The notes: generated from the sequence alone by a model not told the origin. 5,079 nucleotides of DNA from Lachnospiraceae bacterium (GCA_024691145.1 JAILNW010000039.1:1-5079), one strand, 5' to 3'; shown: positions 1 to 5,079, counted from the stretch's first letter. Numbers and translations are program-made.

Positions 1-149
1 CTTGAAAAAACCTCCGTATCAGTTGTATCTTCTTCATCAATTCCATAAAAAATTCTGTCACTTGCATATACTTCTTCTGCAAAGACTGTATTATATAAAA
101 TAAGACAAGTAAAAACTACCCAAATGGTTCTAAATAAATTACATTTCAT
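1..149 (-). CDS. Secreted or surface protein of unknown function, N-terminus only
   Basis: The frame reads leftward from an ATG at 149-147 and leaves the window at its left edge, so only 49 residues are visible. A strong GGAGG (157-161 on the plus strand) lies 7 nt before the ATG, which fixes the start. The N-terminus MKCNLFR is followed by a hydrophobic stretch of about 17 residues (8-24) ending in VFA, a classic Sec signal peptide with likely cleavage after Ala24 (or Ala29, VYA). The mature part begins acidic and Thr-rich (residues 38-46 are mostly D, E and T), typical of exported proteins. No lipobox is seen: the only Cys in the hydrophobic region, C15, lacks the LxxC context. The family cannot be named from this fragment. 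It is divergent from the membrane-protein gene at 309-1262. I am confident that it is a real exported protein; its function is unknown. Confidence 0.75.
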   Translation of the reverse strand, partial: MKCNLFRTIWVVFTCLILYNTVFAEEVYASDRIFYGIDEEDTTDTEVFS

Positions 150-308
150 AGCAATTCCTCCATTTTTTAATTTTACCTGCTTATTTATTTATACTCTTAA
201 ATATCCCTCAATTGTTGATATAATGATTTCCTAACCTTTTTTCTTGTAACTTCAATAGATATAAATGGGTACGATGCTAATAATAATTTTATTATAAATG
301 ATCAGAAT
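150..308. other. Divergent intergenic region
   Basis: This AT-rich gap separates the minus-strand secreted-protein gene from the plus-strand gene at 309. It must hold the minus-strand promoter, but I could not pick out a convincing -35/-10 pair for that strand. On the plus strand a perfect TATAAT occurs at 219-224 without a good -35 hexamer 17 nt upstream. The frame of the 309 gene stays open back to 219 (stop TGA at 216-218), yet no ATG, GTG or TTG occurs in that frame before 309. Short ATG-started frames at 224, 265 and 298 all stop within about ten codons. Confidence 0.5.
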
Positions 309-1262
309 GTGCCTTCAGGTGGTATTGTAAGTAACTCTTCGGAAAACTCAACTGAAAAGTTTGGCGGTAAAACCGGAATTGTTGTAGTTTCTGATGATAT
401 CTATAAGAACACTAACTATCTGGAAAATCATTATGCAGACAGTATTCAGAAGAATTGTGTTTATACAATTTCTTCCAGAGACATGATGGTAAAAGATGTT
501 TTAAACAGAGATGAGTATTCTGGATATGTTAATTATGTTACTTTAAAAAAGGGTACTGAGGTAACTGTAAGTGGATTTGCTAATACTGAAGAAGGCAGAT
601 TTGTTATAATAAAAACAGCTGATGGACGTAGTTTGTATGAAAATATCAGTGATTTTTATAACAATACTGAGAGTAACAACTCCTCAAAGTTTCAAAGACT
701 TTTAGGAAGAATTTATAAAAGTGCTACTATGAAGGGAACACTAAACGCTTTTAAAATGTGCTTTACTGTGGCGGTAATTCTTATTATTTCATCGGTACTG
801 ACACTGGGATATTTTGATACCTGTGTGTTTATACCTAGTTCAAGTTCTTCATACAAACCTGAACTTGGAACATTTTACAGGTTATTACCTGGAGCGTTAG
901 TTGGCTGCATGATGACTGTTATCAATTATGTGGATGAGAATGCTTTGGCATATTATTTCTATTATGGATTTAATATTGCAGGTAAAGGCTACAGAGTTTC
1001 CCATTGGATAATTCAGATTGTACTTGCGATTGCAGTATTATTGATTGTTAAAACTGTATTTGAAAGTTTAAGTATGTTTACATTACCAAGTGTTTTTGGA
1101 AGAACAGTATTTATATTATTTATTAATATGCTTGTTTTATATGTTTTTAATACACTTTCGTTTATAGGTGTGCTGATATTTATATCATGTCTTATTTATC
1201 AGTGCATGTTTAAAACATCATTTTTAGTAAATACTGCTGCAACTCCAGTGACTGAAGGCTAA
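309..1262 (+). CDS. Membrane protein of unknown function with soluble N-terminal domain
   Basis: I do not recognise this family. From the GTG at 309 the product is 317 residues. Residues 1-135 are soluble and rich in Ser, Asn and Thr; residues 74-116 (YVTLKKGTEVTVSGF, then a GRFVIIKTADGRSLY-like strand pattern) resemble a small SH3-like beta domain, which is a weak impression. Hydrophobic segments lie at about 149-168, 191-207 (weak), 232-250, 264-282 and 283-302. The Lys/Arg-rich stretch just before the first segment (128-149) suggests the N-terminal domain is cytoplasmic by the positive-inside rule. The start is doubtful: GTG 309 has no Shine-Dalgarno sequence, no in-frame ATG precedes it, and the next in-frame ATG is at residue 59. 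The 5' end may be truncated, frameshifted or unusually initiated. The gene stands alone, ended by the terminator at 1279-1346. Confidence 0.6.
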   Translation: MPSGGIVSNSSENSTEKFGGKTGIVVVSDDIYKNTNYLENHYADSIQKNCVYTISSRDMMVKDVLNRDEYSGYVNYVTLKKGTEVTVSGFANTEEGRFVIIKTADGRSLYENISDFYNNTESNNSSKFQRLLGRIYKSATMKGTLNAFKMCFTVAVILIISSVLTLGYFDTCVFIPSSSSSYKPELGTFYRLLPGALVGCMMTVINYVDENALAYYFYYGFNIAGKGYRVSHWIIQIVLAIAVLLIVKTVFESLSMFTLPSVFGRTVFILFINMLVLYVFNTLSFIGVLIFISCLIYQCMFKTSFLVNTAATPVTEG

Positions 1263-1278
1263 ATATGAATGCATTATG

Positions 1279-1346
1279 AAAAAACATGGGACTTTGTTAT
1301 TGTTAAAAGTGCAATAACAAGGTCTCAGTTTTTATTGATTTTTTTT
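1279..1346 (+). terminator. Strong intrinsic terminator after the membrane-protein gene
   Basis: A 15-bp stem is formed by 1288-1302 (GGGACTTTGTTATTG) and 1312-1326 (CAATAACAAGGTCTC), with two G-U pairs and a 9-nt loop. It is followed by T5 at 1329-1333 and T8 at 1339-1346. An A6 run (1279-1284) before the stem could pair with the downstream T tract, so it might also act in reverse. It begins about 17 nt after the stop codon of the 309-1262 gene and isolates that gene from mscL. Confidence 0.85.
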
Positions 1347-1363
1347 CCTTTTTATGGTAACAT
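1335..1363 (+). promoter_or_regulatory. Candidate sigma-A promoter for mscL
   Basis: TTGATT (1335-1340) and TAACAT (1358-1363) are separated by exactly 17 nt, each matching four of six consensus positions. The start of transcription would fall near 1370, giving a leader of about 40 nt before the mscL ribosome-binding site. Other TA-rich hexamers around 1370-1392 could serve instead, so the assignment is tentative. Confidence 0.3.
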
Positions 1364-1410
1364 ATTTGTGTTGTTTTATAACATATATATTTTACGAATG
1401 GAGGCTTATT

Positions 1411-1881
1411 ATGAGCAAGGTAAAAAAGGGTAAAGAAAAAGCAGGGGGATTCCTTAAAGAATTCAAAGAATTTGCGTTAAAGGGCAATATGATTGATATG
1501 GCTGTAGGTATTATTATAGGTGGTGCATTCAGCGGACTTGTAACATCACTTATTGATAATATTATTACTCCATTAATTAACAGCCTTGGATCTGTAGATG
1601 CAGATAAAGCTGGGCTTGTTGTTAAAATTAATGGACAGACACTTGATTTTGGTGCATTAATTGGTGATATTCTTAACTTTATCATTATGGCATTTGTTGT
1701 ATTTCTTATTGTTAAGGGTATCAATAACTTATCTAAAGTTGGCAAAAAGAAAGAAGTTAAAAAAGAAGATCCTACAACAAAGAAGTGTCCTTACTGCTTC
1801 AGCGAGATTGATATTAAGGCAACTAAGTGTCCATGCTGTACAAGTGACATTCCTGTAGAAAAGATTAAAAAGAATAAGTAA
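1411..1881 (+). CDS. mscL: Large-conductance mechanosensitive channel MscL with C-terminal zinc ribbon
   Basis: MscL is a homopentameric inner-membrane channel that opens under high membrane tension and releases solutes during hypo-osmotic shock. The product is 156 residues. The amphipathic N-terminus leads into the family hallmark KGNMIDMAVGIIIGGAF (24-40) in TM1 (about 27-56). A short extracellular loop (57-77) and TM2 (about 78-107) follow. After a Lys-rich linker (109-125), where most MscL proteins carry only a short cytoplasmic helix, there are two CxxC pairs: CPYC at 126-129 and CPCC at 140-143, spaced as a small zinc ribbon. The ATG at 1411 is chosen over an upstream in-frame start at 1354 because GGAGG (1400-1404) lies 6 nt before it and the family begins near here. 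It is probably monocistronic or read through weakly into rplU, as no terminator is visible after it. The channel identity is secure; zinc binding is inferred from the cysteines. Confidence 0.96.
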   Translation: MSKVKKGKEKAGGFLKEFKEFALKGNMIDMAVGIIIGGAFSGLVTSLIDNIITPLINSLGSVDADKAGLVVKINGQTLDFGALIGDILNFIIMAFVVFLIVKGINNLSKVGKKKEVKKEDPTTKKCPYCFSEIDIKATKCPCCTSDIPVEKIKKNK

Positions 1882-1896
1882 TTTTCAGAAATCTGC

Positions 1897-1925
1897 TTGA
1901 CAAATACAAAATGTAATGTTATTAT
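1897..1925 (+). promoter_or_regulatory. Promoter of the rplU-prp-rpmA operon
   Basis: A perfect -35 hexamer TTGACA (1897-1902), a 17-nt spacer and the -10 hexamer TATTAT (1920-1925, five of six consensus positions) form a near-ideal housekeeping promoter. Transcription should start near 1932, about 90 nt before the rplU ATG. It begins 15 nt after the mscL stop codon, in keeping with a highly expressed ribosomal protein operon having its own promoter. Confidence 0.85.
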
Positions 1926-1931
1926 ATATTA

Positions 1932-2021
1932 GTGTGCCGCACAGTGAGGTGTCTAAGTATTATATTGATTCAGCGATATAATCACCATAACTGGCGAGTA
2001 ATTTATTTTAGGAGGTGCCAT
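1932..2021 (+). promoter_or_regulatory. Structured 5' leader of rplU, candidate L21 autoregulatory leader
   Basis: The region between the promoter and the rplU start can fold into several helices. TGTG (1933-1936 vicinity) faces CACA (1940-1943). GGTG (1948-1951) pairs with CACC (1983-1986), and above a 7-nt bulge a 9-bp helix (1959-1967 with 1974-1982) closes a six-base loop. TGGCG (1992-1996) pairs with TGCCA (2016-2020), enclosing the Shine-Dalgarno AGGAGGT at 2010-2016. L21 leaders are an established Firmicutes RNA class located exactly here, thought to let the ribosomal protein repress its own operon. Position and structure fit that class, but no covariance search was run. The SD-enclosing helix suggests control of translation initiation. 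Confidence 0.6.
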
Positions 2022-2330
2022 ATGTACGCAATTATAGCAACAGGTGGTAAACAGTACAAAGTAGCTGAAGGCGATATTATTAAGGTTGAAAAACTTGGTG
2101 TAGAAGCTGGAGAAACAGTTACATTTGACCAGGTTCTTGCTATTAGCAATGATTCTTTAACAGTTGGTAATCCAACAGTAGCTAATGCTTCTGTAAGCGC
2201 AACTGTAATAGAAGAAGGCAAGAATAAGAAGGTTATTGTATACCGTTATAAGAGAAAAACTGGATACCATAAGAAGAACGGTCATAGACAGGCTTACACT
2301 AAGGTTAAGATTGATAAGATTAATGCTTAA
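2022..2330 (+). CDS. rplU: 50S ribosomal protein L21
   Basis: L21 binds 23S rRNA in the large ribosomal subunit. The product is 102 residues, the usual length. It opens with MYAIIATGGKQYKV, the conserved first strand of the family, and ends in the basic RNA-binding signature KVIVYRYKRKTGYHKKNGHR with the invariant GHRQ at 87-90. The ATG at 2022 is preceded by AGGAGGTG (2010-2017) at good spacing. The same frame stays open upstream through the leader, but an earlier start would add residues not found in L21. It is the first gene of an operon with prp and rpmA, driven by the strong promoter at 1897-1925 and probably autoregulated through the structured leader. Confidence 0.98.
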   Translation: MYAIIATGGKQYKVAEGDIIKVEKLGVEAGETVTFDQVLAISNDSLTVGNPTVANASVSATVIEEGKNKKVIVYRYKRKTGYHKKNGHRQAYTKVKIDKINA

Positions 2331-2347
2331 TTCTTATCGTATTGTAT

Positions 2348-2674
2348 ATGATTAAGGTAAAGTTTTTTAAAAATAATGATGGTTATCAGGGATTTGAAGT
2401 AAGTGGACATGCAGGTTATGCCGAGTATGGAAGTGATATTGTATGTGCTTCTGTCAGCTGTCTGGTAATCAATACAATTAATTCTGTTGAGAATTTTACA
2501 GATTGTAAATTTTCTCTTAAAGAGAATGAAAAGAAAGGGTATATTAATTTCAGGCTTAAAGATAAGCCGACTGAGTATACTGAGTTATTGATTAAGTCAT
2601 TATCGCTTGGATTAATCAATATTTGCAAAGAATATGACAATGAATATATTACAATTATATTCGAGGAGGTGTAG
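2348..2674 (+). CDS. prp: Ribosomal-processing cysteine protease Prp
   Basis: Prp (YsxB family) cleaves the N-terminal extension of L27, a step essential for 50S assembly in the Firmicutes studied. The product is 108 residues, typical of the family. The active-site signature is intact: SGHAGYAEYGSDIVCASVS at 19-37 contains the catalytic His21 and Cys33. It sits between rplU and rpmA, 17 nt after the L21 stop, and ends 3 nt before the rpmA ATG, the conserved arrangement. The ATG at 2348 is preferred; an in-frame TTG at 2342 would add only two residues. There is no recognisable Shine-Dalgarno before either, so translation probably depends on coupling to rplU. That could keep the protease at much lower levels than the flanking ribosomal proteins. 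Confidence 0.95.
   Translation: MIKVKFFKNNDGYQGFEVSGHAGYAEYGSDIVCASVSCLVINTINSVENFTDCKFSLKENEKKGYINFRLKDKPTEYTELLIKSLSLGLINICKEYDNEYITIIFEEV
2664..2670 (+). promoter_or_regulatory. rpmA ribosome-binding site inside the end of prp
   Basis: AGGAGGT lies 7 nt before the rpmA ATG and overlaps the last Glu-Glu-Val codons of prp. This near-perfect site contrasts with the missing one in front of prp, and explains how L27 can be made in large amounts downstream of a weakly translated protease gene. Confidence 0.85.
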
Positions 2675-2677
2675 GTT

Positions 2678-2962
2678 ATGTTGAAGATGAACCTTCAATT
2701 TTTCGCTCATAAAAAGGGTGTTGGTTCTACTAAGAACGGTAGAGATTCAGAATCTAAGAGATTAGGCGCTAAGAGAGCAGACGGACAGTTCGTTTTAGCT
2801 GGTAATATACTTTACAGACAGCGTGGTACTAAGATTCATTCAGGTATCAACGTTGGACGTGGCGGAGATGATACATTATTCGCTTTAGTTGATGGTGTTG
2901 TAAGATTTGAAAGAAAGGGAAGAGACAAGAAGCAGGCTTCTGTTTATCCAGTTGAGAAATAA
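2678..2962 (+). CDS. rpmA: 50S ribosomal protein L27 with cleavable N-terminal extension
   Basis: L27 lies near the peptidyl-transferase centre, and its N-terminus reaches toward the tRNA acceptor ends. The product is 94 residues. It starts with MLKMNLQFF, the Firmicutes-type propeptide, followed by AHKKGVGSTKNGRDSESKR, the conserved mature N-terminus. By analogy with the studied family members, Prp should cut between Phe9 and Ala10. The core motifs RQRGTKIHSGINVGRGGDDT (48-67) and the FALVDGVVRFERKGRDKK stretch are intact. The start is set by AGGAGGT at 2664-2670. It is the last gene of the rplU-prp-rpmA unit, followed by a probable terminator. Presence of both the extension and Prp shows the processing system is complete here. 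Confidence 0.98.
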   Translation: MLKMNLQFFAHKKGVGSTKNGRDSESKRLGAKRADGQFVLAGNILYRQRGTKIHSGINVGRGGDDTLFALVDGVVRFERKGRDKKQASVYPVEK

Positions 2963-2990
2963 TCGTATTAACATCATATATTGATTACTG

Positions 2991-3048
2991 ACCCCAATTT
3001 CTTGGTAGTTGACCATATTGGTTTATACTTGGATATTGGGGTTCTTTT
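2991..3048 (+). terminator. Probable terminator of the rplU operon
   Basis: ACCCCAAT (2991-2998) pairs perfectly with ATTGGGGT (3035-3042), followed by TCTTTT (3043-3048). The enclosed 36 nt are long for a simple terminator but contain a nested hairpin, ACCA (3012-3015) with TGGT (3019-3022), which shortens the effective loop. It lies about 28 nt after the rpmA stop. The T tract is interrupted, so some readthrough into obgE is likely. Confidence 0.55.
3002..3029 (+). promoter_or_regulatory. Weak candidate promoter for obgE
   Basis: TTGGTA (3002-3007) and TATACT (3024-3029, five of six consensus positions) are separated by 16 nt within the loop of the rpmA terminator. A transcript from here would start near 3036 and carry the 22-bp hairpin at 3046-3094 in its leader before obgE. 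No better hexamer pair was found closer to obgE. This is a pattern match only. Confidence 0.25.
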
Positions 3049-3094
3049 GTTAATTGATAAGAAATTCCTTCAGAATTTTTTATCAATTAACAAA
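3046..3094. repeat. 22-bp inverted repeat between rpmA and obgE
   Basis: The left arm (3046-3067, beginning TTTGTTAATTGATAAG) is the reverse complement of the right arm (3073-3094, ending TATCAATTAACAAA) except for one G-T pair, around a 5-nt loop CTTCA. As RNA this is a 22-bp near-perfect hairpin. There is no T run after the 3' arm, so it is not a standard terminator in the plus direction, though a T6 lies inside the 3' arm. Its left end overlaps the T tract of the preceding terminator. It could be an RNase III processing or mRNA-stabilising hairpin in the obgE leader, part of a compound terminator, or a small dispersed repeat. Its role cannot be decided from one copy. Confidence 0.75.
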
Positions 3095-3142
3095 TGCTCA
3101 TTTTAATATTAGAGTCAATTTTTAATGATTGGAGGCTTTATA

Positions 3143-4429
3143 ATGTTTGCAGATAGAGCTAATATTTTCATAAAATCCGGAAAAGGCGGAGACGGACATG
3201 TGAGTTTCAGAAGAGAATTGTTTGTACCAGCCGGAGGTCCTGATGGTGGAGATGGTGGAAAAGGCGGAGATATTATTATCGAAGTCGATGACGGAATTAA
3301 TACCCTTAATGAATTCAAGCATAAGAGAAAGTATTGTGCTGAGAATGGTGAAGATGGTCAGAAAAAGCGTTGTCACGGAAAAAACGGTAGCGATGTTATT
3401 ATTAAAGTGCCAGAAGGTACTATAGTAAAGGAAACTAATTCAGGAAAAGTAATAACTGATATGTCTTTTGGAAATAGAAGAGAAGTACTGTTAAAAGGCG
3501 GTAATGGTGGAAAGGGAAACCAGCATTATGCTACACCAACCATGCAGGCACCAAAGTATGCTCAGCCTGGACAGCCTTCAAAAGAAATGAATATTACTTT
3601 AGAATTAAAGGTTATTGCAGATGTAGGATTAATTGGTTTTCCTAACGTAGGAAAATCCACATTTTTATCAAGTGTTACCAACGCAAAACCAAAGATTGCA
3701 AATTATCATTTTACTACACTTAATCCTAACCTTGGTGTAGTTGACCTTGATGGTGCAGATGGCTTTGTTATTGCAGATATACCCGGTCTTATAGAGGGTG
3801 CATCTGACGGAGTGGGACTTGGACATGAATTTTTAAAACATATTGAAAGAACAAAGGTATTAATACATATTGTTGATGCTGCATCAACAGAAGGAAGAGA
3901 TCCTATTAATGATATTAATACAATTAATGAGGAACTTAATAAATATAATATAGATTTATCGAATAAACCACAGGTTATAGCAGCTAATAAAGTTGATTTA
4001 TTCTATGGTACAGAAGAGGATACAGTAATTACTTTACTTAAAGAGGAATTTGAACCAAAGGGAATTAAAGTATTTCCGATTTCAGCTGTTTCTCATAAAG
4101 GAACAAAGGAATTATTGTATTATGTAAAGGAATTATTAGATAACTGTAAAGAAGAGAATATTGTATTTGAGCGTGAATATTTTGAAGAACAGGAAGACTA
4201 CAGCAATCTGCCATTTACTGTTGAAGTTGACGAAGATGGTGTTTTTGTTGTTGAAGGTCCTCGAATTGAGAGAATGCTTGGATATACTAATCTTGAATCA
4301 GAAAAGGGATTTATGTTCTTCCAGAATTTCTTAAAGGATAATGGAATACTTGAAGAACTTGAGAATCTGGGAATTAACGAAGGCGACACTGTACGAATGT
4401 ATGGTTTGCAATTCGATTATTATAAGTAA
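3143..4429 (+). CDS. obgE: GTPase Obg (ObgE/CgtA), 50S ribosome assembly factor
   Basis: Obg is an essential cytoplasmic GTPase that acts in late 50S assembly and has been linked to growth control and the stringent response. The product is 428 residues, the normal Firmicutes length. The Gly-rich Obg domain (about 1-158) begins MFADRANIFIKSGKGGDG. The G domain has G1 GFPNVGKST at 165-173, a switch-I HFTTLNPNLG, G3 DIPG at 212-215, G4 NKVD at 282-285 and G5 SA at 314-315. A C-terminal OCT domain (about 345-428) ends in GDTVRMYGLQFDYYK. All GTP-binding motifs are intact. The ATG at 3143 has GGAGG (3131-3135) 7 nt before it; the in-frame ATG at 3125 lies upstream of that site and is rejected. It leads the obgE-yhbY-nadD group. 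A promoter was not found with confidence. Confidence 0.98.
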   Translation: MFADRANIFIKSGKGGDGHVSFRRELFVPAGGPDGGDGGKGGDIIIEVDDGINTLNEFKHKRKYCAENGEDGQKKRCHGKNGSDVIIKVPEGTIVKETNSGKVITDMSFGNRREVLLKGGNGGKGNQHYATPTMQAPKYAQPGQPSKEMNITLELKVIADVGLIGFPNVGKSTFLSSVTNAKPKIANYHFTTLNPNLGVVDLDGADGFVIADIPGLIEGASDGVGLGHEFLKHIERTKVLIHIVDAASTEGRDPINDINTINEELNKYNIDLSNKPQVIAANKVDLFYGTEEDTVITLLKEEFEPKGIKVFPISAVSHKGTKELLYYVKELLDNCKEENIVFEREYFEEQEDYSNLPFTVEVDEDGVFVVEGPRIERMLGYTNLESEKGFMFFQNFLKDNGILEELENLGINEGDTVRMYGLQFDYYK

Positions 4430-4443
4430 AGGTAGTGTGTTAT

Positions 4444-4764
4444 ATGACAAGTAAACAAAGAGCATATTTAAAGGGACTTGCAATGAATTTGGAACCTACA
4501 TTTCAGATGGGAAAGTCAAGTGTTACACCTGAGTTTGTTAATGCGATTTTAGAGGCTTTTAATAATGCAGAACTTATTAAAATTAATGTTTTAAAAAATT
4601 GTGATGCTGATTTAAGAGAGGCTGCTTCTGTTATAGCTGAAAGAACACATGCTGAAGTTGTTCAGGTTATTGGAAAGAAGATTGTCCTTTATAAAGAGGC
4701 AAAGGATGAAAAGAAAAGAAAGATAGAACTTCCAAAGGAAAAGAAGAAAAAGGAAGCGGAGTAA
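4444..4764 (+). CDS. yhbY: Ribosome assembly RNA-binding protein YhbY (CRM domain)
   Basis: YhbY is a small RNA-binding protein of the CRM family associated with pre-50S particles. The product is 106 residues. MTSKQRAYLKGLAMNLEP (1-18) matches the family N-terminus, and ELIKINVLKN (about 48-57) and VVQVIGKKIVLYK (about 75-87) are the conserved beta strands. The loop that usually reads GxxG is GKSS here (23-26), missing the second Gly. The last 20 or so residues are a Lys/Glu-rich basic tail that may add non-specific RNA affinity. The gene begins 14 nt after the obgE stop; ATG 4444 is preferred, with an in-frame GTG at 4435 as an alternative that sits too close to the only purine-rich stretch (AAAGG, 4428-4432). 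The ribosome site is weak, so coupling to obgE is likely. Confidence 0.94.
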   Translation: MTSKQRAYLKGLAMNLEPTFQMGKSSVTPEFVNAILEAFNNAELIKINVLKNCDADLREAASVIAERTHAEVVQVIGKKIVLYKEAKDEKKRKIELPKEKKKKEAE

Positions 4765-4767
4765 ATG

Positions 4768-5079
4768 ATGAAGATTGGAATTATGGGTGGAACGTTTAAC
4801 CCGGTTCATAATGCTCATATAAAACTGGCTTTATCAGCATATGAAGAATTAAATTTAGATAAGGTTTTATTTATGCCTTCAAAAAAGCCTCCTCATAAGG
4901 ATAATAATGTTATTTTGTCTGATGAAGTACGAAGTGATATGATAAAACTGGCAATTAAGCCTTATAACTTTTTTGAATTTTCCGATTTTGAGTTAATAAG
5001 AAATACAACAACATATACTTCAGAAACACTGGAACTTCTTGATATTAATGATGATAACACTTATTATTTTATTATGGGG
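4768..5079 (+). CDS. nadD: Nicotinate-mononucleotide adenylyltransferase NadD, 5' part
   Basis: NadD transfers AMP from ATP to nicotinate mononucleotide, giving deamido-NAD in NAD biosynthesis. The visible 104 residues include the nucleotidyltransferase signature GGTFNPVHNAH with both His residues of HxxH (14 and 17), then FMPSKKPPHK, a substrate-binding stretch typical of NadD. The last residues, YYFIMG, lead into the family's GADS motif, which is just cut off by the window edge. About half the protein is seen; the family is usually near 200 residues. Two adjacent ATG codons are possible: 4765, directly after the yhbY stop, and 4768, for which GGAG (4758-4761) has a 6-nt spacing; the second is preferred. 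The contact with yhbY implies translational coupling. In related genomes yqeK and rsfS usually follow. Confidence 0.95.
   Translation, partial: MKIGIMGGTFNPVHNAHIKLALSAYEELNLDKVLFMPSKKPPHKDNNVILSDEVRSDMIKLAIKPYNFFEFSDFELIRNTTTYTSETLELLDINDDNTYYFIMG

Noticed and set aside
224..308. A frameshifted N-terminus for the 309 gene starting at ATG 224
   Set aside because: Joining MIS to the open frame needs an inserted or deleted base, and no Shine-Dalgarno lies before 224, so there is no direct support.
1354..1410. Upstream in-frame start that would lengthen MscL by 19 residues
   Set aside because: The strong GGAGG at 1400-1404 serves the ATG at 1411, and MscL proteins begin close to this point.
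1392..1745. Minus-strand open frame of 117 codons across mscL
   Set aside because: It lies antisense to mscL, has no ribosome-binding site and its product is a low-complexity shadow of the mscL codons.
1932..2021. A 30-residue N-terminal extension or leader peptide in frame with rplU
   Set aside because: Its first codon coincides with the expected transcription start, it lacks a ribosome-binding site, and L21 never carries such an extension. The region is better explained as a structured leader.
3125..3142. ATG at 3125 as the obgE start
   Set aside because: It precedes the GGAGG at 3131-3135, has no ribosome site of its own, and would add residues absent from the family.
3122..3376. Two overlapping minus-strand open frames under the start of obgE
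   Set aside because: They are antisense to the Gly-rich Obg domain, whose codon pattern leaves the opposite strand open; no ribosome-binding site or recognisable product.
4612..4818. Minus-strand open frame across the yhbY-nadD junction
   Set aside because: It is antisense to two well-supported genes and reflects the Lys-rich YhbY tail read in reverse.

Overview
The window is AT-rich, with strong GGAGG ribosome-binding sites in front of several genes. It carries the conserved Firmicutes ribosome-biogenesis gene string rplU-prp-rpmA-obgE-yhbY-nadD. The codon use, the L27 with a cleavable N-terminal extension beside its protease Prp, and an MscL with a C-terminal zinc ribbon all suggest a Clostridia member, most likely Lachnospiraceae. 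That placement is inferred from protein character; no search was run.

Left part (1-1350). A divergent pair opens the window. A minus-strand gene, cut by the left edge, encodes the N-terminus of a secreted protein of unknown function with a clear signal peptide. A plus-strand gene of unknown function (309-1262) encodes a soluble N-terminal domain followed by about four or five membrane segments. Its reading frame is open back to 219 but has no ATG and no ribosome-binding site, so its 5' end is uncertain. A strong intrinsic terminator closes it.

Middle (1350-3100). mscL encodes a mechanosensitive channel with an added CxxC/CxxC zinc ribbon. Right after its stop lies a near-consensus promoter (TTGACA, 17-bp spacer, TATTAT). 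It drives a structured leader of about 90 nt that probably autoregulates L21, followed by rplU, prp and rpmA. Prp is the cysteine protease that removes the N-terminal extension of L27, and it sits between the two ribosomal protein genes, with the rpmA ribosome-binding site inside its last codons. A probable terminator follows rpmA. Overlapping its tail is a 22-bp, nearly perfect hairpin of unknown role.

Right part (3100-5079). obgE (50S assembly GTPase), yhbY (CRM-domain pre-50S RNA-binding protein) and nadD (nicotinate-mononucleotide adenylyltransferase, cut by the right edge) are tightly packed and probably co-transcribed. The core of the window is an ordinary housekeeping locus. The parts least explained by known families are the two genes on the left, the hairpin before obgE, and the details of the L21 leader. 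I see no mobile element, CRISPR array, tRNA, rRNA or new defence-like system.
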